The position numbers and the translations under genes were made by a program. A stretch of 64,000 bases of DNA from Oceanobacillus sp. J11TS1 (GTDB lineage Bacteria; Bacillota; Bacilli; Bacillales; Amphibacillaceae): NCBI RefSeq assembly GCF_018333215.1, contig NZ_BORO01000016.1:1-64000 (forward strand), read 5' to 3'. Shown piece after piece: positions 7,224-16,393 of the stretch (within the stretch, counting starts at the first letter, position 1; every line of letters begins with the position of its first letter). Under the pieces are notes generated by a model that was given only the letters and a program-made list of their open reading frames with translations, searched no databases and had not been told where the DNA came from.

Positions 7224-8678
7224 CTACCACCATTTATATCCATCTTTTTGCAATAAGTGATGAGCAGAATCCGGTCCCATTGAACCGGAGGAATAGGGGT
7301 AAAGCGGAACCTTGTTTTCTCTAAATGCCTCTATGATAGGTTCGACCCATTTCCAAGATAACTCTACCTCGTTCCAGTGCGCAAAAAATGTCGCATCTCC
7401 ACAAAGTGCATCGAATAATAGACGTTCATATGCTTCAGGTACGTCGTGGTTATCTGCTGCGAAGTCGACTTTGATTGGCTCCATTTCACCATTTAATGGA
7501 TTTTTGCTATTGAGACGCAACGAGACACCTTCATTTGGATTAATATATATTGTTAATAGGTTAGGCTCGATTCGTTCCCCTTTAGAAGTGCGGGTATCCT
7601 GTAAATGGTTTTTAAACTCAATTACAATCTTAGTGGTTTTTACCGCCATTCTTTTCCCAGTACGAATATAAAATGGAACGCCTTTCCATAAGTGGTTATC
7701 GATCCATAGACGAGCTGCAAAAAATGTATCATTTAGGGAAGAAATGTTGACGCCTGCTTCTTCTCTATACGCAATGACAGGCTCCTGGTTTATTTTCCCG
7801 TGTCCGTATTGGCCGCGAACAATATGATTACCTACATCATCCTTTTGCAGAGGACGTAATGCTTCTAAAACTTTTCTTTTCTCATTGCCGATTTTTTTTC
7901 TAGTTAATTGGCCGGGTAAATGCATTGTTGTCATCATCAGTAATTGCAGCATATGATTTTGAACCATATCGCGAATAGCTCCTGATTTGTCATAATAACC
8001 AGCTCTTTCTTCTACACCAACGATTTCACTGGCTGTTATCTGAACATTAGCGATAGATTGGTTATTCCATAAGGACTGCAGCACAGGATTTGCAAGTATT
8101 AAAGCCTCCAGATTTTGTACCATTGGCTTTCCCAAATAATGATCAATACGATAAATTTCCTCTTCCTCAAAAGAATTTCCCAGCTTTTTATTTAACCTTT
8201 GGGCAGATTGCAAATCATGACCAAAAGGTTTCTCGATAATTAATCGTTTCCATCCACTTACATTGCCTAATTGACTTTCTTTAATATTCCATGCAATAAT
8301 CTCAAATAATTCAGGTGCTACGGATAAATAAAAAAGCCTGTTTTCTTGCAGGTTTTGAGCTTTCTCCTTTTGTTGAACGAGTTCCAGCAGCTCTTTGTAG
8401 CCTGCTGATTCCACAGCATCCAATTGGTGGTAATGAAAGTTGCTTACAAATGTTTCTTTTTTAGTTTTATCATGAAGTAAATGCCTGGAAAATGTATACA
8501 AGGAATCAATGATCCTTGATTGGAATTCAGCAGTGGAGAGTGACTCCCTGCCGGTGCCGACAACATGAAACGTTTCCGGTAGTTTATAATTCAAGTATAA
8601 ATTAAATAGAGCAGGATAGATCTTTCTTTTTGCTAAATCTCCTGTTGCCCCAAATAATACAAACGTCATAGAGTCCAT
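7224..8678 (-). CDS. zwf: Glucose-6-phosphate 1-dehydrogenase
   Basis: The enzyme oxidises glucose-6-phosphate to 6-phosphogluconolactone with NADP+, the entry step of the oxidative pentose phosphate branch, in the cytosol. At 484 residues it is full length. The Rossmann motif GATGDLAKRK is at residues 10-19, EKPFGHDL at 149-156 and the substrate-binding signature RIDHYLGKP at 177-185. The start ATG follows GGGGAAAATCAA. It sits beside hxlR-hxlA-hxlB, and its promoter region (8766-8805) copies the hxlA promoter architecture. That suggests a role in regenerating ribulose-5-phosphate during formaldehyde dissimilation, although no gnd gene is in the window. Confidence 0.97.
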   Translation of the reverse strand: MDSMTFVLFGATGDLAKRKIYPALFNLYLNYKLPETFHVVGTGRESLSTAEFQSRIIDSLYTFSRHLLHDKTKKETFVSNFHYHQLDAVESAGYKELLELVQQKEKAQNLQENRLFYLSVAPELFEIIAWNIKESQLGNVSGWKRLIIEKPFGHDLQSAQRLNKKLGNSFEEEEIYRIDHYLGKPMVQNLEALILANPVLQSLWNNQSIANVQITASEIVGVEERAGYYDKSGAIRDMVQNHMLQLLMMTTMHLPGQLTRKKIGNEKRKVLEALRPLQKDDVGNHIVRGQYGHGKINQEPVIAYREEAGVNISSLNDTFFAARLWIDNHLWKGVPFYIRTGKRMAVKTTKIVIEFKNHLQDTRTSKGERIEPNLLTIYINPNEGVSLRLNSKNPLNGEMEPIKVDFAADNHDVPEAYERLLFDALCGDATFFAHWNEVELSWKWVEPIIEAFRENKVPLYPYSSGSMGPDSAHHLLQKDGYKWW

Positions 8679-8765
8679 TTGATTTTCCCCTTTGTGACTT
8701 TTGACTTCAACCTAACCTTCATCCAATCCGTGTACTGCCATAAAGTTGCGTTGCATTGCTAAATC

Positions 8766-8805
8766 AGTATATTACGTATATTTCATCTTTAAAAGTACGC
8801 ACTTT
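8766..8805 (-). promoter_or_regulatory. Putative HxlR box and -10 of zwf
   Basis: On the minus strand the order is AAAGTGCGTACTT (8805-8793), 11 bp, ATATAC, 3 bp, ATATACT (8772-8766). The same 13-mer, spacing and TATAC pair occur before hxlA. TATACT at 8771-8766 is a likely -10, giving a leader of about 80 nt before the zwf start. Confidence 0.65.
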
Positions 8806-8867
8806 ATTTGCAAATAGTTACATGGAGAGAACATACTGTGAAAAATAATACTGTTACGATAAAATAA

Positions 8868-8908
8868 AAAGCCTTGGACGGATGTGAAAATGGCCGTTCA
8901 AGACTTTG
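8868..8908 (-). terminator. Terminator of hxlR
   Basis: A 14-base imperfect stem (8868-8881 with 8894-8908, including G-U pairs) is followed on the minus strand by a T-rich run. Confidence 0.6.
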
Positions 8909-8981
8909 TCATATATTTCTATTGATGGGTTGCGAGTAAAAAACAAAATAGGTGGCTCATAGCATGTGGAAAGGGAGCTAT

Positions 8982-9347
8982 TTATTTCATAGAGGCTTGA
9001 TCCGTTGTTTCTTTTTCTAAAACATTCTCAATATAATCCTTGCCCCATTCATACATCGCATCTAAAATTGGCAAAAGCCTTTCGCCGTGTACTGTAAGTG
9101 AATACTCAACTTTTGGGGGCACAACTGGATATACTTCACGGTGAACAATTAAATGATCTTCCAGATTCCGTAATTGATTAACAAGCATTCTTTGGGTAAT
9201 ACCAGGCATCAGAGCCTTTAATTCACCAAAGCGTTTTGTACCTTCCTTGCCCAAATGCCACAAAATTAACATTTTCCACTTACCACCAATGACGGCAAGT
9301 GTTAATTCTTTTTCACAATTAAATGTTCTCTCTCCTAAATTTGGCAT
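8982..9347 (-). CDS. hxlR: HxlR, activator of the formaldehyde operon
   Basis: This is a 121-residue HxlR-family (DUF24-type MarR superfamily) winged-helix protein. The N-terminus contains the conserved Cys segment ([19 protein letters not shown]). The recognition helix region is [14 protein letters not shown], and the wing is PPKVEYSLT. In Bacillus subtilis HxlR activates hxlAB in response to formaldehyde. The start at 9347 is preferred to a GTG at 9356 because GGAGG sits 8 bp upstream of this ATG and would overlap the GTG. It is divergent from hxlA over a 208-bp control region, the standard arrangement. Confidence 0.9.
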   Translation of the reverse strand: MPNLGERTFNCEKELTLAVIGGKWKMLILWHLGKEGTKRFGELKALMPGITQRMLVNQLRNLEDHLIVHREVYPVVPPKVEYSLTVHGERLLPILDAMYEWGKDYIENVLEKETTDQASMK

Positions 9348-9377
9348 TCCATCCACCTCCGCTTTATTTCCTCCAAT

Positions 9378-9446
9378 AGTATACTTTTTAGCACTATATG
9401 GGATAAAAGTGCGTACTTCTCATTTCTAGATATACTCAGTATACTT
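9378..9446 (+). promoter_or_regulatory. hxlR-hxlA control region
   Basis: AGTATACTT occurs at 9378-9386 and again at 9438-9446. AAAGTGCGTACTT lies at 9406-9418, followed after 11 bp by ATATAC (9430-9435) and after 3 bp by GTATACT (9439-9445). TATACT at 9440-9445 is a likely hxlA -10 without a good -35, as expected of an activator-dependent promoter. HxlR is known to bind two related sites before hxlAB in B. subtilis. Confidence 0.65.
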
Positions 9447-9555
9447 GATGACATGCTGATGAGTAAATAGGGTTTCAAGTGGCAAAATGTAAGCTTGCCT
9501 TATAAAAAATCATTTAGCACAATAACAACAAAAAACTTGAAAGGGAGCGAAGATA

Positions 9556-10188
9556 ATGAAATTACAATTAGCATTAGACCTTGTCGATATTCCAGGAGCA
9601 ATTGAATTAGTAAAAGAGGTAGAAGAGTATGTTGATGTGGTTGAGATTGGGACCCCTGTCGTAATTAATGAAGGCCTAAAAGCAGTCAAAGAAGTAAAGG
9701 CAGCATTTCCTGATTTAACGGTATTAGCGGACTTAAAAATTATGGATGCTGCTGGATACGAGGTAAGCCAAGCGTCTGCTGCAGGTGCTGATATCATCAC
9801 GATTCTTGGCGCAGCAGAAGATGAGTCCATTAAAGGCGCTGTAGAAGAAGCGAAAAAGCAGGGTAAACAAATCCTTGTGGATATGATTGCTGTAAAAGAT
9901 ATCGCAACTCGTGCTAAAGAGCTAGATGAACTCGGTGCTGATTATATCTGCGTTCATACAGGATATGATTTACAAGCTGTAGGGAAAAACTCCTTTGAAG
10001 ATTTACACACCATCAAGGGCGTTGTAAAAAATGCGAAAACGGCTATTGCAGGCGGAATCAAATTAGAAACACTTGCTGAAGTAATTAAACATCAGCCAGA
10101 TTTAGTTATTGTAGGCGGAGGAATTACGAGTAAAGAAGATAAAAAAGCCGCTGCAGGCGAAATGAAAGAATTAATTTTGCAAGGGTAA
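9556..10188 (+). CDS. hxlA: 3-hexulose-6-phosphate synthase
   Basis: The enzyme condenses formaldehyde with ribulose-5-phosphate to D-arabino-3-hexulose-6-phosphate, the first step of the ribulose monophosphate pathway. The 210-residue protein is a single (beta/alpha)8 barrel of the OMP-decarboxylase superfamily. LALDLVD at residues 5-11 and the catalytic ADLKIMDA at about 58-65 are present, and phosphate binding by AGGIK and VGGGIT is near the C-terminus. GGGAGCG precedes the ATG. hxlB follows after 7 bp. In non-methylotrophs this pair detoxifies formaldehyde. Confidence 0.96.
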   Translation: MKLQLALDLVDIPGAIELVKEVEEYVDVVEIGTPVVINEGLKAVKEVKAAFPDLTVLADLKIMDAAGYEVSQASAAGADIITILGAAEDESIKGAVEEAKKQGKQILVDMIAVKDIATRAKELDELGADYICVHTGYDLQAVGKNSFEDLHTIKGVVKNAKTAIAGGIKLETLAEVIKHQPDLVIVGGGITSKEDKKAAAGEMKELILQG

Positions 10189-10195
10189 TATAAAG

Positions 10196-10753
10196 ATGAA
10201 AACAACCCAATATGTAACCAAAATTGTTCAAGAACTAAGTCAAACAGCTGCGTTGATTTCTGATTCAGAAACAGAGAAATTAGTGAATCAGATTTTAGAA
10301 TCCAAGAAAGTTTTTGTGGCTGGTGCAGGAAGATCAGGATTTATGGCGAAATCCTTTGTCATGCGAATGATGCATATGGGGATGGATGCGTATGCAGTTG
10401 GGGAGACTGTAACGGCTGATTTAGAGAAGGGTGATTTATTAATCATCGGATCAGGATCAGGGGAAACGAAAACATTAGGAGCTATTGCTGAGAAAGCGAA
10501 AAGCCTTGGAGGAATCGTTGCGGCTGTAACCATTTCTCCTCAATCCACCATTGGCGACTTAGCTGACATTACGATTGAATTACCAGGTGTAACGAAGGAT
10601 CAGTCTGAAGGCGATTATAAGACGATTCAGCCTATGGGCTCTCTTTTTGAACAAACGTCATTATTATTTTATGATGCTTTGGTCTTACGTTGTATGGAGA
10701 AAAAAGGCTTAGATTCCCATAAGATGTATGGTAAGCATGCTAACCTGGAATAG
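10196..10753 (+). CDS. hxlB: 6-phospho-3-hexuloisomerase
   Basis: The enzyme isomerises 3-hexulose-6-phosphate to fructose-6-phosphate, the second step of formaldehyde fixation. The 185-residue protein is one SIS domain: VFVAGAGRSGFMAKSFVMRM at about residues 39-58, IIGSGSGET at about 83-91, and a C-terminal helix with FEQTSLLFYDA. It lies 7 bp after hxlA in the same operon, so it is translated from the same message. Length and motifs match the family fully. Confidence 0.96.
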   Translation: MKTTQYVTKIVQELSQTAALISDSETEKLVNQILESKKVFVAGAGRSGFMAKSFVMRMMHMGMDAYAVGETVTADLEKGDLLIIGSGSGETKTLGAIAEKAKSLGGIVAAVTISPQSTIGDLADITIELPGVTKDQSEGDYKTIQPMGSLFEQTSLLFYDALVLRCMEKKGLDSHKMYGKHANLE

Positions 10754-11002
10754 AAATAGAGCAAAAACAATAGACGATATATACAGTGAAAGCGCCATTT
10801 TTGATGTGTGTTTTTACTGTATATCCTAATGCAAATAATTAAAGTGCGAACGGTTAGCTATAAAGCATGTTAGGAGAGATGATAAAAATCAATGCTCCCT
10901 TCGTTGTTACGTATCTTTTACTTGGCACTCGTTTCCCCACATCAAAAAACAACCTGATAGCGGCATGCTCCGCTTCCAATAGAATTTAACCGATCGCCAC
11001 AA
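10754..11002. other. Intergenic stretch after hxlB
   Basis: An imperfect hairpin at about 10774-10827 (ATATATACAGTGAAA against TTTTTACTGTATAT) may end hxlAB transcription. Nothing else was recognised. Confidence 0.4.
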
Positions 11003-11209
11003 GCTCTTATTATCAATCTATCGTCCGTGGTGGTTTTCGCCCGCAGTCGAAAAATATTGCTTACGTCGTTGCTAAACATAAGGACGTAGGAATGACCAAA
11101 GTTGTAGCTTGTAGCATTAGAAAATGGAGATATAAATATTCGTGTTAATTCGGTAGCACTAGGAGCCGTGGATACACCTATGTTAAAAGGATTTTTGGAA
11201 TCTGATTAA
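11003..11209 (+). pseudogene. Remnant of a short-chain dehydrogenase
   Basis: Three successive frames reproduce the middle of an SDR oxidoreductase. ALIINLSSVVVFA is the serine strand. KNIAYVVAKHKDVGMTKVVA holds the catalytic YxxxK-type motif, here Y-V-V-A-K. ALENGDINIRVNSVALGAVD follows, then TPMLKGFLESD and a stop. Frame changes occur at about 11041-11050 and at 11105-11117, the latter next to a near-tandem duplication of TGTAGC. The NAD-binding N-terminus is absent. It is non-functional. Confidence 0.75.
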
Positions 11210-11645
11210 TCCTCCTATCTAACCTGAACAACGATTCATGCGAATGCAGGCTATACTAATCGGTAAAAATCTCAAAAGTATCGTAAGTAAGCTATTTTAA
11301 CTCATGAAACGTTCTATCAATTCCTCTGTAAACTTTAACAAATATTTTAATTGACTTCTGCAGGTATATAAACACAAATACGATACTCTAATTTGCCCTC
11401 GCAGTTTAACTTTTGGGTGCTTTAATTTGGGTGTATTTCTTTTTTTTATTGAATTTTAATTGGAAGGAAATACCTTCCAATCTTCTTAGCATGAAGCCTA
11501 CCTTGAACTAGCAGATTATTATCGTCCAGTGAGCCGTGTCCGCGGACGGAAGGACAAATCAAGTGTCGAAGAAAATAACATGAATATTTCCCGCAAGTAG
11601 AGCAAATCCTACCTATAAATATATTTTATATGGGGGAATATTCAT
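11210..11645. other. Intergenic stretch before DUF3231 gene
   Basis: No gene was recognised. A small perfect hairpin TTGGAAGG/CCTTCCAA lies near 11459-11480, and a purine-rich GTATGGGGG-type ribosome binding site for the next gene is at about 11628-11637. Confidence 0.4.
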
Positions 11646-12656
11646 ATGACAACAGGATCGATAACCTCATCCGAGCTTGCAACGCTTTGGGTTGTTTATC
11701 AAAAAAAGACGATGATGTTAAGAGTGATTGAAGCTTTTTTGTCAAATAATCAAGATCCGGAAGCTTTAGAAATATTACAATCCTTTTACGATGGGGAAAC
11801 TATTTTTGTTAATGAAATAGTAGATATTTTCAAACAAGAGGGAGCTGCTATTCCAATAGGGTATACGGAAAATGATGTGAACCTTAGTGCGCCAAGGTTG
11901 TTTGATGATATTTATGAAATCATGTATTTACGCACTATGATGAAAGTCGCTGCAGGTCTTCATGCATTGCATATTTGTATGGCGTATCGGCAGGATATCA
12001 TGGAAATGTATACAAGATTCTCTTCATTCGCAGAGCAGTATTGTGTAAAGGCCACCCAATTTTTATTAGAAAAAGGTGTGCTCTCAAAATCACCTGGTGT
12101 TACGATGCCGACTCAGGTTGAAATTGCAAAAGAGAAAGATTACCGGTCAGGGTTAAAAATGATGGGTAAAAGAAGGGTATTAAATACGGTTGAAGTGGCT
12201 TATCTTTATCAAACAATTGAATCAAATGTTGCTGGGATGAAATTAATGACAGGCTTTTCTCAAGTAGCTGCAGATAAAGAGGCTCGAAATTACTTTGTCA
12301 GAGGCAAAGAATTGTCCAAAAAAATTATTGAGAATTTCAGTGAAGTGTTGTTGGAAAGTGATATTAATGTTCCAACTACAGCGGCCGGAATCGTTTCAAA
12401 TTCAACAGTATCTCCTTTTTCGGATAAGCTTATGATGTATAATACATCGATTTTGACTAGCTTTGGCTTAGGCAGTAATGCCCTGGGTACCTCCTTCAGC
12501 TTAAGGAAAGACTTGCCAGCTAAAATGCTAAATGCTAGTAAGGATATTCTAAACTTTGCAAATGATGGAGGGGACATCATGATTAAAAATGGATGGACAG
12601 AAGAACCCCCTCAAATGGAGGATAGAACTCAATTATCAAAAGGACATGAAAAATAA
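11646..12656 (+). CDS. DUF3231 family protein
   Basis: This 336-residue protein is built from two similar helical halves of about 165 residues each. The first has LRVIEAFLSNNQDPEALEIL and DDIYEIMYLRTMMKVA, the second FVRGKELSKKIIENFSEVLL and FSDKLMMYNTSILTSFGLGS. That layout is the DUF3231 family, abundant in endospore formers and related in fold to ferritin-like four-helix bundles. Its biochemical function is unknown; spore association has been suggested for relatives. A GGGGGAA tract precedes the ATG. It is monocistronic, with a hairpin at 12796 downstream. Confidence 0.85.
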   Translation: MTTGSITSSELATLWVVYQKKTMMLRVIEAFLSNNQDPEALEILQSFYDGETIFVNEIVDIFKQEGAAIPIGYTENDVNLSAPRLFDDIYEIMYLRTMMKVAAGLHALHICMAYRQDIMEMYTRFSSFAEQYCVKATQFLLEKGVLSKSPGVTMPTQVEIAKEKDYRSGLKMMGKRRVLNTVEVAYLYQTIESNVAGMKLMTGFSQVAADKEARNYFVRGKELSKKIIENFSEVLLESDINVPTTAAGIVSNSTVSPFSDKLMMYNTSILTSFGLGSNALGTSFSLRKDLPAKMLNASKDILNFANDGGDIMIKNGWTEEPPQMEDRTQLSKGHEK

Positions 12657-12795
12657 ATAGATTAAGCAATATCAATTCTGTAGCCGTGCTTTCCGTTTCC
12701 GTGTGAAAATTTAACGGTTAGAGAATGGGGCACGACAAAATAACCAACACCACCAACACCAACACTTTAAAGCCAGATTGCTTAAAATAAAAACT

Positions 12796-12832
12796 GAAAA
12801 CACGCTGAGCTAAGATGCTTTGCGTGTTTTCG
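12796..12832. terminator. Hairpin between DUF3231 gene and cwlJ
   Basis: GAAAACACGC (12796-12805) pairs with GCGTGTTTTC (12822-12831). A/T-rich flanks mean it could serve both convergent genes. Confidence 0.6.
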
Positions 12833-12979
12833 TTATCGTTAATCAGACGGTTTTCCTAGGTGAACAAATCAGGAAGAAAATAATTTTTGCTAGCAAGCTG
12901 CTGTTAATAATGCAGGTCGCTAGAGAGGAACTTTGCTGTTGCGGAAACATTCTAGTCTACTCTGAAAACAAACTAATCG

Positions 12980-13417
12980 TCAACTATAAACACTGTCACA
13001 CGTTCCAGGAGCTGGTTCATAATAACAATGTTGTTTAAATTGACCAGAAAAAGGCTGACCATACCATGTTGGAGGGCACGGAGCATATGGATTAAAATAC
13101 CAAAGCGCATATTTTGCTGGGTGTTCTCTCCAACTCTCCAAAGTTCGCCTCGCTAATCTTTTCTCAGCATCTCTGGCTCTTTGATAAAATGCATTCCCTT
13201 TTTGAACAGCTTCGAATGAGTAATTTCCTCCTTGAACCTGAAAGATGACATCATCAATTGTTCTTACTTCCGTAAAATCACTACAATCTGCTACTGCACG
13301 GTTAACAATGACATTCCCTACGTATAGCATCCCTTGTTTTCCTTCGCCCTCAGCCTCTGCTCTCATCATTCTTGCCATTAAGGCGACGTCAGCCTCTCGG
13401 TAAGGTATTCTTGGCAT
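12980..13417 (-). CDS. cwlJ: Spore cortex-lytic hydrolase CwlJ
   Basis: CwlJ hydrolyses cortex peptidoglycan during germination and is laid down in the spore coat. The 145-residue protein matches the SleB/CwlJ Hydrolase_2 domain throughout. ARMMRAEAEGEGKQGMLYVG (about residues 15-34) contains the catalytic Glu, followed by VGNVIVNRAVADCSDF, FYQRARDAEKRLARR and the aromatic C-terminal WYFNPYAPCPPTWYGQPF. No signal peptide is present, as in CwlJ and unlike SleB. The ATG follows GGAGGTGAAAA. Its usual partner gerQ is not adjacent. This gene supports an endospore-forming host. Confidence 0.93.
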   Translation of the reverse strand: MPRIPYREADVALMARMMRAEAEGEGKQGMLYVGNVIVNRAVADCSDFTEVRTIDDVIFQVQGGNYSFEAVQKGNAFYQRARDAEKRLARRTLESWREHPAKYALWYFNPYAPCPPTWYGQPFSGQFKQHCYYEPAPGTCDSVYS

Positions 13418-13685
13418 TTTTTCACCTCCAAAATATCATATGAGGAAAAATTATATTCATTCCATTATTGGCTACGATTTTAGAATAAAGTTTGATATTT
13501 ATTAGCCCAATTTTAAAAGCGGTCTAGTGGAACGTGTTTTCTCGTGACTCACGCATGAAGACGTTTATTAGATGATTCAAGTTCTGTTTTGGTTAGGGTA
13601 AATAAGGGTAAACATATGATATACCAATCGTATCATTCTCCTCTTTTTAAGAAGATGTTCAAACTATGTAAAGGAGCGGATTGAA

Positions 13686-14405
13686 ATGACAGACAAAAAT
13701 AAGCTTACTTTAAAGAAAAAAGAAATCGTTGCAAAAGATACAATGGCTTTTCATTGGGAAGCTCCCGAAGGATTCAATTTTAAAGCAGGTCAGTATACTC
13801 ATATTAAACTAATTAATCCAAGCGAAACGGATGATGAAGGGAATCAGAGGGCTTTGTCACTTGTCTATGCGCCGAGTGAAAGGGAAATCGTTACAGCTAC
13901 TCGGCTAAGAGACTCTGCTTTTAAGCGCGTTTTAAAAGATTTGCCGGAGGGGAGTGGAGTGGAATTTGACGGTGCGAATGGAAGCTTCACCCTTCATAAA
14001 ACGGAATCAACGCCTGCTGTATTTGTAATCGGCGGCATTGGTATCACGCCTGTTCGCAGCATGATTGCTGAGGCAACAAACCAGAAAACGGATCATAACT
14101 TAACGCTGCTGTACTCAAATAAAACACCTGATGATGCACCATTTCTATCTGATTTTGAGGAGTTGGAAGAAAAAAATCCAAATTTCAAGTTTGTACCTGT
14201 TATGACGAGAGCTGATGCTGACGAATGGAGTGGAGAACGCGGTCATATTGATGCAGATCTCCTCAAACGCTATGTTTCAGATATAAATAAGCCAATTTAT
14301 TATTTATCCGGTCCAGGAGATATGATTGAAGCAATGCAGGAAATGCTTGTTGAAGCGGGTGTGAATGAAGATAATATCCGCTCTGAGGAATTTCCTGGAT
14401 ACTAA
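13686..14405 (+). CDS. FAD/NAD(P)H-dependent ferredoxin reductase-like protein
   Basis: This is a 239-residue flavin reductase of the ferredoxin-NADP+ reductase superfamily. The N-terminal beta-barrel carries an FAD-binding segment RALSLVYAPSE (about residues 55-65, the family's RxYS-type motif). The NAD(P)-binding half begins with FVIGGIGITPVRSM (about 112-125) and ends LSGPGDMIEAMQEML, then EEFPGY. No iron-sulfur or heme domain is fused, so it must pass electrons to or from a separate partner. It stands alone with AAAGGAGCGG before the ATG. The physiological acceptor is not evident from the context. Confidence 0.85.
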   Translation: MTDKNKLTLKKKEIVAKDTMAFHWEAPEGFNFKAGQYTHIKLINPSETDDEGNQRALSLVYAPSEREIVTATRLRDSAFKRVLKDLPEGSGVEFDGANGSFTLHKTESTPAVFVIGGIGITPVRSMIAEATNQKTDHNLTLLYSNKTPDDAPFLSDFEELEEKNPNFKFVPVMTRADADEWSGERGHIDADLLKRYVSDINKPIYYLSGPGDMIEAMQEMLVEAGVNEDNIRSEEFPGY

Positions 14406-14493
14406 AAGGATTAATCATTCACTTTTTATGAAGTAAAATGGATTGTTCTCCATTGTTTCTTTATGGGATGAAGTGGAAGCAATGAGATGAGAA

Positions 14494-14534
14494 AAACCCC
14501 CCTGGAAATTGACAAAATCTAATTTCAGGGGGGG
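14494..14534 (-). terminator. GC-rich hairpin, convergent region
   Basis: A C6 tract plus TGGAAATT (14497-14510) pairs with 14521-14534, with one bulge. The minus-strand side is followed by a T5 run. It lies between the reductase and pit genes. Confidence 0.6.
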
Positions 14535-14635
14535 AAAGTTTGAAAAGTTATGTATATACACGAGTATACGTAAGTCCCATTCATAGAACGTTAGAAGATG
14601 ACAATGGAATATTGGCCGTGTCTTTCTAGTTTCCA

Positions 14636-14664
14636 TAAAAAAAGACGCTTTGATTAAAACGTCT
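14636..14664 (-). terminator. Terminator of the pit operon
   Basis: AGACG (14643-14647) pairs with CGTCT (14660-14664). On the minus strand it is followed by seven or eight T residues, 23 bp after the pit stop codon. Confidence 0.6.
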
Positions 14665-14686
14665 CTAAATACATGATATGAAAAAG

Positions 14687-15685
14687 TTACATAAACAAAT
14701 TTAAAATATAATAAATAATCCCGCCAAGTGCGGCAGTTATCGGTAATGTGATCACCCAGGTAACAACCATCCGTTTTGCCACACCCCAGTTAACGCCCTT
14801 AGGCCGATGAGAGGCTCCGACTCCGAGGATACCGGAAGAGATAACATGCGTTGTACTTACAGGTAAATGAATAAGTGTTGCCCCAAAGATGACGGCGGCG
14901 CCAGTAAGATCTGCTGCAACGCCATTTACCGGACGAATTTTCATTATTTTACCGCCAACCGTTTTAATGATTCGCCATCCACCAACGGAAGTACCAAGTG
15001 CCATCGCTGTTGCGCAGGAAGCCTGTACCCAGAATGGAATATCCGTCGTTGTATGCATGCCTCCAACAATTAACGCCATCGTAATAATCCCCATCGATTT
15101 TTGCGCGTCATTTGTGCCATGGGCGAAGGATTGTACAGCTGCTGTTACTACTTGTACCAACCGGAAGCGTTTATTTGTTTTAGCTAAATTACTGTTTTTA
15201 AAAATAACTTTAATAATCCCGTATATGATAAATCCGACTATAAAAGCAATAACCGGGGAGAAGATCAACCCTTCAAGAATAGAGAGAAAACCTTTAAAAT
15301 GAATTGCATTAAATCCCGCCGATACGATGACCGCACCAGTAATAGCGCCAATAATTGCATGAGAAGAGCTGCTAGGGATACCTGCATACCACGTAACTAA
15401 ATTCCAAATAATCGCCGCAACTAACGCGGCTAAAATGACTGCCAGTCCATTATCTAATTCAAACGGATCCGTGATACCGCTCGTAATTGTTTGGGCAACG
15501 CCAGTAAAGGTCAATGCTCCGACGAAATTCATGACAGCAGCCAAGATGATTGCTCTTCTAGGCGTCAGGGCTTTGGTGGATACAGATGTGGCAATTGCGT
15601 TTGCTGTATCGTGAAACCCGTTTATAAAGTCAAAGAGGAGCGCACAAATTACAATTAATACAATTATTACAGTAAGAAATTCCAT
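14687..15685 (-). CDS. pit: PiT-family inorganic phosphate transporter
   Basis: This is a low-affinity, cation-coupled phosphate importer of the plasma membrane. The 332-residue protein has about ten membrane helices and both copies of the family signature: DFINGFHDTANAIATSVST near the N-terminus (about residues 20-38) and FAHGTNDAQKSMGII around 190. SSSHAIIGAITGA and VSTTHVISSGILG are the matching helix pairs of the inverted-repeat fold. It follows the DUF47 gene by 15 bp in one operon, the widespread PhoU-like/Pit pairing. Confidence 0.95.
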   Translation of the reverse strand: MEFLTVIIVLIVICALLFDFINGFHDTANAIATSVSTKALTPRRAIILAAVMNFVGALTFTGVAQTITSGITDPFELDNGLAVILAALVAAIIWNLVTWYAGIPSSSSHAIIGAITGAVIVSAGFNAIHFKGFLSILEGLIFSPVIAFIVGFIIYGIIKVIFKNSNLAKTNKRFRLVQVVTAAVQSFAHGTNDAQKSMGIITMALIVGGMHTTTDIPFWVQASCATAMALGTSVGGWRIIKTVGGKIMKIRPVNGVAADLTGAAVIFGATLIHLPVSTTHVISSGILGVGASHRPKGVNWGVAKRMVVTWVITLPITAALGGIIYYILNLFM

Positions 15686-15700
15686 ATTTTAACCACTCTT

Positions 15701-16318
15701 TTACGCATTTTTCATAATGATACTTTGTAGTGTACTTGCTACATTTTGACAATAGTCCGCTACTGCTTCCAAAATCCCGTAAATTTCTTTATATTGGATT
15801 ACTTTAATTGCATCGTGTTCTTTTTGAAATAGATTCTTTAAAGATTCACGGTATAATTCGTCACAGTTACTTTCATATTCTTTAATTCGGATAGCATGCT
15901 CTTCCACATCTTTTAATTGATAATTTGCGATTAATTCCATCGACGTTAAAATTTCTTCTGAGCATTTTAGAATATAATTCGTAAACTGATCGATATAACC
16001 ATCTGAAGACAATATATGATAAATTTCCATCATAGCGGAGAATTCTTCTATTCCATCCATAATGTCATCCAGATTATTTACAAGTTGGAGAATATCTTCC
16101 CGCTCAATAGGTGTGATAAAGGCCTGGTTTAAATCTTTAATAATTTCATGCACTTTATCATCCGCAACCGATTCATGCTTCTTAATGGTATTGGAAAATT
16201 CTTGAAGTGTCTCAGCATCTTTCACCTTATAATGAACAAAATAGTCTGCCGTTTCATGTAAATGCTTTGCGAAATCAACTAGATAAAGGGAAAACTTATC
16301 CGGTTTTTTCTTGAACAT
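15701..16318 (-). CDS. DUF47 family (PhoU-like) protein
   Basis: This is a 205-residue all-helical cytosolic protein of the DUF47/YkaA family, structurally like PhoU. Segments include FSLYLVDFAKHLHETADYF, EREDILQLVNNLDDIMDGIE and ILEAVADYCQNVASTLQSII, whose Asp/Glu residues form metal clusters in PhoU. The start at 16318 is preferred because GGAGG lies about 9 bp upstream; an in-frame ATG at 16393 would add an unrelated 25-residue extension. It is encoded immediately before pit and probably modulates that transporter. Confidence 0.93.
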   Translation of the reverse strand: MFKKKPDKFSLYLVDFAKHLHETADYFVHYKVKDAETLQEFSNTIKKHESVADDKVHEIIKDLNQAFITPIEREDILQLVNNLDDIMDGIEEFSAMMEIYHILSSDGYIDQFTNYILKCSEEILTSMELIANYQLKDVEEHAIRIKEYESNCDELYRESLKNLFQKEHDAIKVIQYKEIYGILEAVADYCQNVASTLQSIIMKNA

Positions 16319-16393
16319 ATTTTCTAACCTCCATTTAACAAAAGAAAACTCTGTATCCTTGATTATTATATATTCTTTGTTTACGATTTGCAC

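Noticed and set aside
12820-13038. 72-codon plus-strand frame downstream of the DUF3231 gene
   Set aside because: It starts inside a terminator hairpin and overlaps the 3' end of cwlJ on the opposite strand.
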